A stretch of DNA of 64,000 bases from Rhodanobacter denitrificans (GCA_003241385.1 QFPO01000003.1:124001-188000), one strand, 5' to 3'; positions 1-9,533 are shown, counted from the stretch's first letter. Made by a program: numbers and translations. The notes: generated by a model from the letters alone, not told the origin.

Positions 1-1180
1 GCGCACGCCGCCGACGCCCGGCAAGAACCTCTACCTCAGCATCGACGCGCGCCTGCAGCGCGCCGCCGAGGAAGCCTTCGGCGGTGCGACAGGCGCCCTG
101 GTCGCGATCGATCCGCGCAACGGCGAGGTGCTGGCCCTGGTCAGCGTACCCGGGTTCGATCCGAACCTGTTCGTCAACGGCATCAGCCGCACCGACTACC
201 AGCTGCTGCTGAACGCGCCGGACCGGCCACTGTTCAATCGCGCGCTGATCGGCACGTTCGAGCCGGGCTCGACGATCAAGCCGTTCATGGCGCTGGCCGG
301 GCTCGAGCTCGGTGTGCGCAAGCGCGGCGACACGGTGTTCTCGAGCGGCGAGTTCTACATCCCGGGCCAGCCTCGCGCGTACCGCGACTGGCGCCACGGC
401 GGACACGGCCGCGTCGACGTCGTCGAGGCACTCGCGCAGTCGGTCAACACGTACTTCTATTCGCTCGCGCTCGACCTCGGCATCGACCGCATGTCGCAGT
501 ACCTCGGCCAGTTCGGCTTCGGCGCGCCGACCGGCATCGACCTCGCCGGCGAAGGCCGCGGCATCCTGCCCTCGCGCGAATGGAAGCGCGGCGCGCAGAG
601 CCAGCCGTGGTTCCCCGGCGAGACCGTGATCGCCGGCATCGGCCAGGGCTACTGGACGACGACGCCGATCCAGCTCGCGCATGCGACCGCGACGCTCGCC
701 GCGCACGGCGTCGCGCGCCGGCCGCATCTGCTCAAGGCCGTGCAGGACGGCTTCAACGCGCCGATCGTCGAGGTCGAGCAGCCGCCGGCCGCCGCCTCGC
801 TGATCCGCGATCCGGCCAACTGGGCGCTGGTCGAACAGGGCATGGTCGCGGTCGTCAACGGACCGTCCGGCACCGCGCGCCGCATCGGCGAGGACGCGCC
901 GTACGTGATCGCCGGCAAGACCGGCACCGCGCAGCGCTTCTCGCGCACCGAGTCCAACGAGCAGGCGCTCTCGGCGCTCGACGCACGGCAGAAGTACAAG
1001 GCGCTGTTCATCGCCTACGCGCCGGTCGAGGAGCCGCGCATCGCGCTCGGTCTCGTGCTCGAGTTCGCGGCGAGCGGCTCGGGCGATGCGGCGCCGCTGG
1101 CGCGGCGCGTCCTCGACGCCTGGTTCGCCGCCGCGGCAGCGCCAGCGCCCTCGCAGCCGAGCGGAGCGGCCGCGCCATGA
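1..1180 (+). CDS. mrdA: Penicillin-binding protein 2 (peptidoglycan D,D-transpeptidase), 5' end outside the window
   Basis: This is the C-terminal 392 residues of PBP2, the transpeptidase that cross-links peptidoglycan for cylindrical growth; codons are read from position 2. All three penicillin-binding motifs are visible: STIK (active-site Ser, nt 269-280), SVN followed by TYF, and KTGTAQRF near the C-terminus. Full PBP2 proteins are about 620 residues, so the membrane anchor and dimerisation domain lie upstream of the window. The stop overlaps the rodA start in an ATGA (1177-1180), so the pair is probably translationally coupled. The tail after the KTG domain is short and rich in Ala and Pro. 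Identity is very secure from the motifs plus rodA. Confidence 0.96.
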   Translation, partial: RTPPTPGKNLYLSIDARLQRAAEEAFGGATGALVAIDPRNGEVLALVSVPGFDPNLFVNGISRTDYQLLLNAPDRPLFNRALIGTFEPGSTIKPFMALAGLELGVRKRGDTVFSSGEFYIPGQPRAYRDWRHGGHGRVDVVEALAQSVNTYFYSLALDLGIDRMSQYLGQFGFGAPTGIDLAGEGRGILPSREWKRGAQSQPWFPGETVIAGIGQGYWTTTPIQLAHATATLAAHGVARRPHLLKAVQDGFNAPIVEVEQPPAAASLIRDPANWALVEQGMVAVVNGPSGTARRIGEDAPYVIAGKTGTAQRFSRTESNEQALSALDARQKYKALFIAYAPVEEPRIALGLVLEFAASGSGDAAPLARRVLDAWFAAAAAPAPSQPSGAAAP

Positions 1181-2286
1181 TCGCCGCGCTGCGCCAGGCC
1201 GCACACCGCTGGCTGTGGCGGCTGCTGCATCGGCCGCGGCTGGACTACCCTCTGCTCGGCGCGATCGTGCTGCTCGGCGCGATCGGCCTGGCGACGCTGT
1301 ACAGCGCCGAGCCGCGCCTGGTCGTCAACCAGAGCGTGCGCTTCGCGCTCGGCGGTGCGCTGATGCTGCTGATCTCGCGCATTCCGCCGAGCACCCTGCG
1401 CAACTGGACGCCGTGGATGTACGCCGGCAGCGTCGCGCTGCTGCTGCTGGTCGCGCTGCTCGGCGAGGGGCGCGGCGCGCACCGCTGGCTCGATCTGAAG
1501 TTCGTGCGTTTCCAGCCGTCCGAGCTGCTCAAGCTGACGATGCCGATGATGATGGCCTGGTTCCTGAATCGCCGGCCGCTGCCGCCGGACTGGACCACGC
1601 TGGCGGTCGCGGTCGCGCTGATCGCGGTGCCGGCCGGCCTGATCGCCGAGCAGCCGGACCTCGGCACCGCGCTGCTGATCGTCGCCAGCGGCCTGTTCGG
1701 CATTTTCCTGGCGGGGCTCTCGTGGTGGCGGATCGGCCTGATCGGCGGCAGCGTGGCCGCGGCCGCGCCGCTCGCCTGGGTGTTCATGCACGAGTACCAG
1801 CGCAATCGCGTGCGCATGCTGCTCGATCCGGACTCCGATCCGCTCGGCCTCGGCTGGCACATCATCCAGTCCAAGATCGCGGTCGGCTCCGGCGGCGTCT
1901 GGGGCAAGGGCTGGCACCGCGGCACGCAATCCCAACTCGACTTCCTGCCCGAGCACACCACCGACTTCGTGTTCTCGCTGTACTCGGAGGAGTTCGGCCT
2001 GGTCGGCGTCTTGCTGCTGCTCGCGCTGTACCTGTTCATCATCGGCCGCAGCCTGTGGATCGCGGCCAATGCCAAGGACACCTACTCGCGCCTGCTGGCC
2101 GGCGCGATCAGCCTGTCGTTCTGCGTCTACGTGATCGTCAACGGCGGCATGATCAGCGGCATGCTGCCGGTGGTCGGCGTACCGCTGCCGCTGATGAGCT
2201 ACGGCGGCACCTCGGCGGTCTCGCTGCTGGCCGGCTTCGGCGTGCTGATGTCGATCCACGCGCACCGCAAGATGGTCGCGCGCTGA
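1177..2286 (+). CDS. rodA: Rod shape-determining SEDS glycosyltransferase RodA
   Basis: RodA is the SEDS-family peptidoglycan polymerase that works with PBP2 in the elongasome. The 369-residue product is strongly hydrophobic, with about ten membrane segments. Family landmarks include the AEQPDLGTAL stretch, the PEHTTDFVF periplasmic motif with its conserved Asp, the SEEFG segment after it, and the C-terminal LMSYGGTSA motif. The start ATG overlaps the mrdA stop. A much longer open frame runs upstream from position 580, but it is antisense-like GC-rich sequence inside mrdA and not part of the gene. The next gene is on the opposite strand, so this is the end of the elongasome operon here. Confidence 0.97.
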   Translation: MIAALRQAAHRWLWRLLHRPRLDYPLLGAIVLLGAIGLATLYSAEPRLVVNQSVRFALGGALMLLISRIPPSTLRNWTPWMYAGSVALLLLVALLGEGRGAHRWLDLKFVRFQPSELLKLTMPMMMAWFLNRRPLPPDWTTLAVAVALIAVPAGLIAEQPDLGTALLIVASGLFGIFLAGLSWWRIGLIGGSVAAAAPLAWVFMHEYQRNRVRMLLDPDSDPLGLGWHIIQSKIAVGSGGVWGKGWHRGTQSQLDFLPEHTTDFVFSLYSEEFGLVGVLLLLALYLFIIGRSLWIAANAKDTYSRLLAGAISLSFCVYVIVNGGMISGMLPVVGVPLPLMSYGGTSAVSLLAGFGVLMSIHAHRKMVAR

Positions 2287-2348
2287 GGCGTCGCGGCGGC
2301 CCGCCTTCAGGCGAAGACGGACCGCACGTTCGCTTCAATCGGGCCTGC

Positions 2349-5258
2349 TCATTCGAAATCGTCGGCGAAGTAGCGGTCGGTGACCCACCACGCCACCGCG
2401 GCGTTGTTGCGCAGATCGGCCTCGAAGAAGCCGTACGGCGCGTACACCTCTGCGACGAAACGCGTCGCCGGCAGCAGCGGCGCACGCAGCGACGCGATCA
2501 GGTTCGCGACGGCGCCCGGAGCCAGATCCAGCTGCAGCCGGATTCCGGCCGGCGTCGGAATCGCCTGGCACGAGCCGACGCCCGTCACGATGCAGTTCGG
2601 CCCCGTCTCGATCGAGACCTCGGTGAAGCCGGGCACGCTGGTCGCGTGACTGAACCGGACTAACGCGGTGGCCTGGACGTTCTGCTCGCCCGCATGGCGA
2701 AGCTCGGCGCTCAGATCGAGCGCAGAGGCGCCGGACGTCATGGACGGCGCGAGCGACAACGACATCGACAGGTCACCGCGCTGGCCCTGTGCCGGTGCGA
2801 CGAGCCGCCCGACCCAGGGACGCCGGCTCTCGCCGGGACGATGGGCCAGACCATAGGCGAGCAGGCTGCCGTCGGGCAACCGCCGCGCGATCCGCGCATC
2901 GTCGTCCGCGACCGCTTCGTCGACCTCGGGCTGCGTGGACAGCAGCGTGCCCTCGATGAAGTTTCCCTCTGCGGCATCGAAGCGCGACACGAACCGCCGC
3001 GATGCCGAGGCCTGCACGACGTCGACGACGCCGTCCTCGGCGGCGATCACCTCCACAGGCAGCGCGAGCGAACGCGTCGAGGACTCGTCCAGGCGCACGA
3101 TCCAGCGCTCGGCACCGGATTGCCGGTCCAGCCGCACCAGCGCGCCCTTGCCGTCCTGATCGGCGATGCCCGCACCGCCGACATACAGGTCCCCGTCGCT
3201 TCCGACCCGCGCCGATCGAAAATCCACATTCGGATCGCTCGACACGTATCGCCAGCGCAAGCTGCCGTCGGTCATCGAGAAGGCGACGACCTCGCGATCG
3301 AGCGTGGCCAGATATCCTTCGTCTCCGTGCTGCGTCAGCAACCAGCTGTCGCTGCCGGCCAGCGACGGATTGGACCAGAGCACCGAGCCGTCCGCCCCCG
3401 AATGACGACGCGGTCCTTGACGTACCGTCGCGCCCTCCGGCTCTCCGGTGACGAGGAGGTCGTCGCCGATCGGCCAGAATCCGACCGGGCTGGCATAACG
3501 CGCCGGCATCGCCAGCGGCAGCTGCCAGACCTGGCCGGTGCCCGCATTGAGCTTCCTGACCCAGCGCCGATAGAGGGCTGGCCAGCCGGTCTCCTCCACG
3601 TTGGAAACGACGAGATTGCCGGCGCCGTCCTCGGCCAGTTCGAGCGTGTTCGCGGCTGCCATTGCGCCCGAGAAGGTCTGCCGCCAGCGCAGCTGCCCGC
3701 TTCCGTCGTACTGCGCCACCTGCATCCGGCGCGAAGCGGCGCTGTGCAGGATCGCGGCGAAATCACCGCTCGCAAGGCGCAGGCCCCTGGCGGAATCGAA
3801 CGGAGCGGATCCCGCGGACACCGGCAGCACGCGCTCGAGCAGCGTCGATCCGGCCGGATCGATCCGCTTGACGCGAATCTGTTGCCCGTCCTCCAGATTC
3901 TCGATCGAGGCGACCAGCAGCGACTGCGCATCGACCGCTGCGTCCACCGTCGCCGTCTGCGGCACCGGCGGATAGCCGACACCCAGCGTCTGACCGCTGG
4001 CGGCTTGAATGCGTGCGATGCCGTTGACGCAGGCGATCAGCGGCAGACAATCGGCGCCGGCCACACGCACGACGTCGTCCGATACGAGCAGATCGCGCGG
4101 ATGGAAGACCCGTCCGGCCGTCGACGCGGCCAGTGCGGTGTGCCAGATCGACGCGCCGCTGGCGAGGTCGATGCGGTCGGCGAAACCGGAGCTGCCGGAG
4201 GCGTCCACCCCAGCCAGGATGACGGTGTCGGCCGAGACCTCGATCAACGCGTATCCTGCGTCGAGAGCGCGCGACCAGCTCACCTGCCCGGTCGCCGGAT
4301 CGAGGCAGTGCATCGCGCGCCCTTCGTCGGCATCGCGTACGCCCAGCACACAGCCGCCGGCGATCCGCAGCGACGACCAGTCCCCCGGCACGGCCCACAG
4401 CAGATGGCCGTCGGCGGCGTCGAACTTGCTCAGCGATGCGGCCGAACGATTCGCGAAATAGAGGCCGTCGTCCGCCGCCACGCCCTGCTCGTAGCCGGGC
4501 GCGCTCGAGTCAGTCGCCGGCAAGCCGACGCTCCAGAGCACCGACAGATCCGGCGCCAGTCTGACGAGACGCTGAAAACCGTTCGCCGAGCCGATGCCGC
4601 ACAGCATCGACACGTAGAGATGGTCCGAAGCATCGGCCCCGATCGGCACCGCACGACAGTCCGCTTCGGCCTGTTCCAGCTCGTGTTGCGCGAGTATCGC
4701 GCCGGTCTGGCCGTCCGCCCGCATGATCACGCCCCTCGCCACGGAGGCCGGGACGTCGTAGCGAACCTGGGTCAGTGCCAGATCGCCGTCGTCGAAAGCG
4801 CGAACGTAGGTCGGCCAGGTCCACCACACGGGGATCGCGCGCGACCACAGCAGCTGGCCGTCGGCGGAGAAGCGCGTGGCGCCGCCATGCGTCAGCCAGG
4901 CGCCGTCGCCGGACGAACCGCCCGCCAGAAGCTCCGCATCCGGGCGGATGCTGTGCTGAAGGCCGACGCTGCGGCTCCATATCACCGCATCGTCCGTCCC
5001 ACCGTGTCGCGCGAGCGTGGCCTGCCCGCCCGTGTCGATGGCGAACGAATAGAAATCGCCACCGCCGGCCGGACTCAACTGCATCGATCGCGACGGATAT
5101 CCCGCCGACGACAGGAAAAACGGATCGGGATTGTCCGTGCCGGGGGCGAACACCGGGTCGAACAGCGATTCCCATACGACCTGTGACGCCGACGCGGCCG
5201 TCGCGCAGATCAGGAGCCATACGCCGGCAGCGCGTGCCGCGTGTCCATAGATCTTCAT
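2349..5258 (-). CDS. Large secreted PQQ/WD40-like beta-propeller protein with DDFE tail
   Basis: The 969-residue product begins with a clear Sec signal peptide ending near ATAASA. The chosen ATG at 5258 is preceded by GGGGGGAG at good spacing; the frame opens 25 codons earlier without signal character. Most of the chain repeats the pattern of PQQ-type propeller blades (LLWS, GQVSW, GSLRWR, SGAERW), which suggests a multi-blade propeller covering about residues 40-800. A C-terminal 140-residue beta-rich region resembles CARDB/DUF11-like adhesion modules. The chain ends in an aromatic-acidic tail, RYFADDFE; similar short FADGFE-type ends occur on many exported proteins in the Lysobacterales. 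No quinone or catalytic residues can be assigned, so the function is unknown. It stands alone, convergent with rodA. Confidence 0.75.
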   Translation of the reverse strand: MKIYGHAARAAGVWLLICATAASASQVVWESLFDPVFAPGTDNPDPFFLSSAGYPSRSMQLSPAGGGDFYSFAIDTGGQATLARHGGTDDAVIWSRSVGLQHSIRPDAELLAGGSSGDGAWLTHGGATRFSADGQLLWSRAIPVWWTWPTYVRAFDDGDLALTQVRYDVPASVARGVIMRADGQTGAILAQHELEQAEADCRAVPIGADASDHLYVSMLCGIGSANGFQRLVRLAPDLSVLWSVGLPATDSSAPGYEQGVAADDGLYFANRSAASLSKFDAADGHLLWAVPGDWSSLRIAGGCVLGVRDADEGRAMHCLDPATGQVSWSRALDAGYALIEVSADTVILAGVDASGSSGFADRIDLASGASIWHTALAASTAGRVFHPRDLLVSDDVVRVAGADCLPLIACVNGIARIQAASGQTLGVGYPPVPQTATVDAAVDAQSLLVASIENLEDGQQIRVKRIDPAGSTLLERVLPVSAGSAPFDSARGLRLASGDFAAILHSAASRRMQVAQYDGSGQLRWRQTFSGAMAAANTLELAEDGAGNLVVSNVEETGWPALYRRWVRKLNAGTGQVWQLPLAMPARYASPVGFWPIGDDLLVTGEPEGATVRQGPRRHSGADGSVLWSNPSLAGSDSWLLTQHGDEGYLATLDREVVAFSMTDGSLRWRYVSSDPNVDFRSARVGSDGDLYVGGAGIADQDGKGALVRLDRQSGAERWIVRLDESSTRSLALPVEVIAAEDGVVDVVQASASRRFVSRFDAAEGNFIEGTLLSTQPEVDEAVADDDARIARRLPDGSLLAYGLAHRPGESRRPWVGRLVAPAQGQRGDLSMSLSLAPSMTSGASALDLSAELRHAGEQNVQATALVRFSHATSVPGFTEVSIETGPNCIVTGVGSCQAIPTPAGIRLQLDLAPGAVANLIASLRAPLLPATRFVAEVYAPYGFFEADLRNNAAVAWWVTDRYFADDFE

Positions 5259-5924
5259 GAAACTCCCCCCGAAAGAGAATCCTGAATTGCGATTATTGCC
5301 GATTCGACCCCGCGTTGCGTTCGGCTTCGTCATTCGAGCACTCGATCCCTCCTCGGCCGGCCCGTTGGCGTTGGCGAGCGCTTACCCATCGCGTCGTCTC
5401 GATCCGCACTCGGTTTTTCCACGCAACTGACGATGCCGACTGGAAGCGACGGGCCGAGCCCGCACCGCTGTCTGCAGAACGACGCCGCTCACGTAGCCGC
5501 GTCAGACGGTCGAGCCGTCGTAGCTCCGACGGACGGCACACGGGGCGACCTGCCCATAACGAGCGCGAGATGGGAGTAATCGTCCCCATGCCCGATGGGA
5601 GCACGGCGATAGCAAGCCATGGCACGCTGGATCTGCGTAACGTCGAAAGCGAGCCGGGCCTCGCTGTCCGACGCTGACGATGCGAATTGGTTCGCCTCTG
5701 AGGTCAGCCTCCATCGTGTCGCCGCTGACTCCGCCTGCCATCGCGTCGAGCGCCAGTTCGAGATGCATGGCGGCTTCCGAGTCAGGCGCACCGGCCGCCG
5801 CAGCGGTACGGTCTTGCCGCCCCGCTTCGACACAAAGATGCCGATCGCCCGCATCGCCGCATCCGCCGCCTGCCGTTATGATGCGGACCGCATCCACGCG
5901 CTCGCCCTCATCGAATCCGGATCA
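5259..5924. other. Gene-free stretch between divergent genes
   Basis: No supported gene is seen in these 666 bases. The part next to 5259 is relatively AT-rich and should hold the promoter of the propeller gene. Near 5877-5882 there is a TATGAT hexamer about 43 bases before the SET-domain start that could be a -10 element, though no convincing -35 accompanies it. Open frames here have shadow-like Arg/Ser composition. Confidence 0.5.
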
Positions 5925-6404
5925 ATGCCCAAGAAAATCGTCCGCCGCCGCTCCCCGATCCACGGCAACGGCGTCTTCGCCGCCGTCGACCTGCCCGCCG
6001 ACATCGACCTGATCGAGTACCGCGGGCGCCGCCTGACCCATCGGCAGGCCGATCGCCTCTACGGCGACACCGCCGAGGACGGCCACACGTTCCTGTTCAT
6101 CCTCAACGACCGCTACGTGATCGACGCCAACGTCGACGGCAACGTCGCGCGCTGGATCAACACCAGCTGCAAGCCCAACTGCCAGGCCGTGGTCGAGGAA
6201 TCGCCGGGCCGCGACCGTCGCGAGGACCGCGTGATGATCCGCACGCTGCGGCCGATCAAGGCCGGCGAGGAGCTCAGCTACGACTACGGCATCTCGATCG
6301 ACGGCCGGATCACCGAGCGCCTCAAACGGATCTGGGCCTGCCATTGCGGCCACCGCGGCTGCAGCGGGACCATGCTGAAACCCAAACGCAAGCGCGCCGG
6401 CTGA
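5925..6404 (+). CDS. SET domain protein-lysine methyltransferase
   Basis: The 159-residue product is essentially a stand-alone SET domain, which transfers a methyl group from S-adenosylmethionine to protein lysines. Visible landmarks are the N-terminal HGNGVFA glycine motif, RWINTSCKPNC (the NHSCxPNC signature, with Thr for His), GEELSYDYG with the catalytic-site Tyr, and a post-SET cysteine cluster, CHCGHRGCSG. The start at 5925 begins the conserved region directly; a longer open frame upstream has no domain content. Bacterial SET proteins are patchily distributed and their substrates are mostly unknown. The basic tail (KPKRKRAG) could aid nucleic acid or acidic-partner binding. It is not in an obvious operon. 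Confidence 0.88.
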   Translation: MPKKIVRRRSPIHGNGVFAAVDLPADIDLIEYRGRRLTHRQADRLYGDTAEDGHTFLFILNDRYVIDANVDGNVARWINTSCKPNCQAVVEESPGRDRREDRVMIRTLRPIKAGEELSYDYGISIDGRITERLKRIWACHCGHRGCSGTMLKPKRKRAG

Positions 6405-6525
6405 ACGCCGGTACCGAACCGGACGGCGCGGACGCGGTATTCTCGGCCAGTCGGCCAGTCGCCCATCGCGTGGCCGGGGCGCGACGGGACCGCGAGGGAC
6501 TTTCGGATGCGTGAACGGTGAACGC

Positions 6526-7773
6526 ATGAAGACAATCGCCGCCGTGGGTCTGAGCGACGAAGACGCCGCCCATCTGCGCCTGCTGGTCCGGAAGGCCGAT
6601 GCCTCGCTGGATGCGAACTGGCGCTGGGGTGTCGAGACCGAGGCGGACCTGATCGTCGTCGACCCGACCAGCTTCGCCGGGCTGATGGCGCGTTCACGCG
6701 CACGCGTGCAGGGCATCCGCTGCGCGCTGCTCGGCGGCGACGGCGGCACGCCGGCCGGCGACGATCCGATCCTGCGCAAACCGCTCAAGCTCGAGGCGAT
6801 CTCCGACCTGCTGCGTCAGGTCGCCGGGGAACTGAAGCCTTCGCAGGTGGTGACGCCGCAGCACCAGGACTTCTATTTCGGCGACCTCGGCGAGTCGCCC
6901 GGCGAGTCGGTCCTGCCGGCGCCGCTCGGCGAGACACCGCGCGATCGGCGCGAGCCGTCGGCGCCGAGCGGCCTGGACGACCTGCTGCGCGCACATCCGG
7001 ATGCCGACCACCAGCCACGGCGGCCGACCGGGCGCCTCGACGAGAACACGACGATCGAGCCGGGCCGTCCGCCGCCTCCGCCGGCGATGCTCGGCGAGCC
7101 GCTGCTCCCGACCGAGCCGCTGAACTCGCGTCTGCGTGACCGCACGGTCACCGCACCGCCGCGCAGCGCGCTGCCGGCACGCGCGGCCGAGGACGCACGC
7201 AGCCAGAGCCTGCGCGAGTATCTGACCGGCGACTGGCTGGCCGGCCCGTCGAGCATCGCGCTGCCGGGCGCGCCGGATCTGGTCGTCGACCCGCGCAATC
7301 AGATCTATCACGCCGCCGGCGGCCTCGCCGACCTCGAACCGTACTGCCGGCAGCCGCTGCGCCGCGGCGACTGGCATCCGCTGACGACGGCCGGCCTCGC
7401 CAAGCTGCAGGCGGGCGGCGGCGGCCAGCCGTATGCGCGCCTGCTGTGGCTGTACGCGCTGCTCGCGTCGGACGGACATCTCGCGCCGCATCTGGATCCC
7501 GGCGGCACCTACCTGCTCAAGCGCTGGTTCGAGATCGATCGCGGCTATGCGCGCCAGTTCCGGATCGCCTCGGTCATGGTCCAGCCGCTGCGCATCCACG
7601 AGATCGCGCGCGCAGCCGACGCGCCGATGAGCGAAGTCTTCGACACGATCAACGCGTTCGACGCGATCGGCTACCTGCAATGGACGCCGCGTCCTCCACG
7701 CCATGCGCCCGAGAACACCGGCGCGTTCGCATCGCTGATGCGCCGGCTGCGCAAGCCGATCGGGCGCGGCTGA
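6526..7773 (+). CDS. Uncharacterised protein with pseudo-receiver N-terminus and helical C-terminal domain
   Basis: I do not recognise this 415-residue protein by name. Residues about 1-105 have the alternating pattern of a response-regulator receiver (an ADLIVVDP strand and a RKPL segment like the receiver Lys-Pro) but lack the usual acidic pocket, so it may be a phosphorylation-independent receiver. A long Pro/Arg-rich linker (about 115-230) follows. The C-terminal part is helical, with an IHEIARAADAPMSEVFDTINAF segment that looks like a winged-helix or PatA-type module. A regulatory or scaffolding role, for example in motility or signalling, is only an inference. An in-frame GTG at 6511 is an alternative start; the ATG at 6526 fits the domain edge better. 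Confidence 0.6.
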   Translation: MKTIAAVGLSDEDAAHLRLLVRKADASLDANWRWGVETEADLIVVDPTSFAGLMARSRARVQGIRCALLGGDGGTPAGDDPILRKPLKLEAISDLLRQVAGELKPSQVVTPQHQDFYFGDLGESPGESVLPAPLGETPRDRREPSAPSGLDDLLRAHPDADHQPRRPTGRLDENTTIEPGRPPPPPAMLGEPLLPTEPLNSRLRDRTVTAPPRSALPARAAEDARSQSLREYLTGDWLAGPSSIALPGAPDLVVDPRNQIYHAAGGLADLEPYCRQPLRRGDWHPLTTAGLAKLQAGGGGQPYARLLWLYALLASDGHLAPHLDPGGTYLLKRWFEIDRGYARQFRIASVMVQPLRIHEIARAADAPMSEVFDTINAFDAIGYLQWTPRPPRHAPENTGAFASLMRRLRKPIGRG

Positions 7774-7866
7774 CGCCGGCCGTCCGCGCTTCCGGTTCCG
7801 CGCTGTTTGAAGAAGGCTTCACACCGATCGCCGACGCTGGGCGCTCCTTTCCGTGAGCGCGCCGCG

Positions 7867-8499
7867 ATGTCCGATCCCGTTTCCGAAACCTCTGCTGCAC
7901 GTCGATCCCGCCGCGACGATGCTTCGTCGGTCGGCCTGGCGTTTCTTCGCAGCTGGCTGCGCGCTCCGCGCCGCGTCGGCGCAGTCGCGCCGTCCTCGCA
8001 GGCGCTGGCACGCCTGATCTGCAGCGAGATCGATCCCGCGCGGGCACCGGTGCTCGAACTCGGCCCCGGCACCGGCGTATTCACCGATGCGCTGCTCGCG
8101 CGCGGACTCGCGCCGAGCCAGCTGATCCTGGTCGAGGCCTGTGAACACTTCGCCGACCGCCTGCGCCGCTGCCATCCGCAGGTGCGCGTGCTGGCGATCG
8201 ACGCCGCACGGCTGGCCGGGCACGCCGCGCTCGCCGGCGTCCGCTTCGGCGCGGCGCTCAGCGGGCTGCCGCTGCGCGCGATGCCGCCGGCCACGGTCGA
8301 CGCGATCGTCGCCGGTACCTTCGCTCACATGACGGCACAGGCCAAGCTCTATCAGTTCACTTACGGCTTGCGCTGTCCGGTCCCGGAAGCGGTCCTGCAA
8401 CGCCACGGCCTGTCGGCGCGCGCGATCGGGCGTGTCTGGGGCAATCTGCCGCCGGCGACGGTCTATCGGATCGGACGCAAGCACAGCGCGACCGCGTAA
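7867..8499 (+). CDS. Class I SAM-dependent methyltransferase, phospholipid N-methyltransferase (PmtA)-like
   Basis: The 210-residue product carries the SAM-binding motif VLELGPGTGVFTDAL and the following acidic turn (LVEACEHF) of small Rossmann methyltransferases. The pre-domain FLRSWLRAPRRVGAVAPSSQ is typical of the PmtA/KsgA-like phospholipid methyltransferases, in which this amphipathic segment contacts the membrane. It may act on phosphatidylethanolamine or another lipid amine, but a different small substrate cannot be excluded. ATG at 7867 is preferred because the upstream 20 codons of open frame have no family similarity. It is convergent with dusA, with a small GC-rich hairpin (8532-8546) between them. 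Confidence 0.75.
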   Translation: MSDPVSETSAARRSRRDDASSVGLAFLRSWLRAPRRVGAVAPSSQALARLICSEIDPARAPVLELGPGTGVFTDALLARGLAPSQLILVEACEHFADRLRRCHPQVRVLAIDAARLAGHAALAGVRFGAALSGLPLRAMPPATVDAIVAGTFAHMTAQAKLYQFTYGLRCPVPEAVLQRHGLSARAIGRVWGNLPPATVYRIGRKHSATA

Positions 8500-8546
8500 A
8501 CCCGCGCGCGGCAGTCCGGGATGAAACGCGCCCCGGCGGTGCCGGG

Positions 8547-9533
8547 TCAGGCCGCGTGCGCCAGCTCGCCGCGGCGACGCGCCGCCAGCGCCGCCTCTAT
8601 GACCTCGAAGCCGGCGTCGGCCCGATGCGCGTTCTCGCTCAGATGGCGGCGCCAGGCGCGGCCGCCGGGCAGTCCCTGATACAGGCCGAGCAGATGCCGG
8701 CTGACGTGCTGAAGCCGCCCGCCGGCAGCGAGATACCGCTCTACGTACGGCTGCATCGCTGCGATGACGGCATCGCGCTCCGGCAGCGGTGTGTCCCACA
8801 AAGCCACCTCGATCTCGGCGAGGCGGTAAGGCTCGTGATACGCGGTACGGCCGAGCATCACGCCGTCGACCTCGGCCAGGTGCGCGGTGACGTCGGCCAG
8901 CGCCGAGATCCCGCCGTTGATGTGGATTTGCAGATGTGGGAACTCGCGCTTGAGCCGGTACACGCGGCCGTAGTCGAGCGGGGGGATGTCGCGGTTCTCC
9001 TTCGGCGACAGGCCCTGCAGCCAGGCCTTGCGCGCATGCACGACGAAGACGGTGCAGCCGGCCGAATGCACGATGCCGACGAAACGGCGCAGGTCCTCCT
9101 CCGCATCCTGCTCGTCGACGCCGATCCGGCACTTGATCGTGACCGGCACGCGCACGGCCGCCTGCATCGCCGCGTAGCATTCGGCGACCAGCGCCGGCTC
9201 GCGCATCAGACACGCGCCGAACCGCCCGGACTGCACGCGGTCGGACGGGCAGCCCACGTTGAGATTGATCTCGTCGTAGCCGTGGTCCTCGCCGATCCGC
9301 GCGGCCTCGGCCAGCTCGGCCGGCACCGAGCCGCCGAGCTGCAGCGCGACCGGATGCTCGCTCGCGTCGAAACCGAGCAGGCGCGCCCGATCACCGTGCA
9401 GCACGGCCGGCGCGGTGACCATCTCAGTGTACAGGCGCGCGTGCGGCGTCAGCAGCCGATGGAAGTACCGGCAGTGCCTGTCGGTCCAGTCCATCATAGG
9501 GGCCACCGACACAATTTTATCTTCGTAGTTCAA
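8547..9533 (-). CDS. dusA: tRNA-dihydrouridine(20/20a) synthase DusA
   Basis: DusA is the flavoenzyme that reduces uridines 20 and 20a in the tRNA D-loop using NADPH. The 328-residue product has the N-terminal APMMDWTDRHCR flavin-binding signature, the catalytic Cys in NVGCPS (about residue 95), the RIGVDEQD segment, the HINGGI strand and the VMLGRTAYHEPY motif of the DusA branch. Length matches the family. The frame can only start at TTG 9533 or at nearby GTG codons, because a stop lies a few codons upstream; the N-terminus is therefore short and the exact start uncertain. It is monocistronic here. Confidence 0.95.
   Translation of the reverse strand: MNYEDKIVSVAPMMDWTDRHCRYFHRLLTPHARLYTEMVTAPAVLHGDRARLLGFDASEHPVALQLGGSVPAELAEAARIGEDHGYDEINLNVGCPSDRVQSGRFGACLMREPALVAECYAAMQAAVRVPVTIKCRIGVDEQDAEEDLRRFVGIVHSAGCTVFVVHARKAWLQGLSPKENRDIPPLDYGRVYRLKREFPHLQIHINGGISALADVTAHLAEVDGVMLGRTAYHEPYRLAEIEVALWDTPLPERDAVIAAMQPYVERYLAAGGRLQHVSRHLLGLYQGLPGGRAWRRHLSENAHRADAGFEVIEAALAARRRGELAHAA

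Noticed and set aside
2694..5186. Long plus-strand open frame opposite the propeller gene
   Set aside because: Composition is shadow-like and there is no domain pattern; the minus-strand gene has signal peptide and repeat structure.
8532..8546. Hairpin between the methyltransferase and dusA genes as a terminator
   Set aside because: Only six pairs with a three-base loop and no T tract; too weak to call alone.
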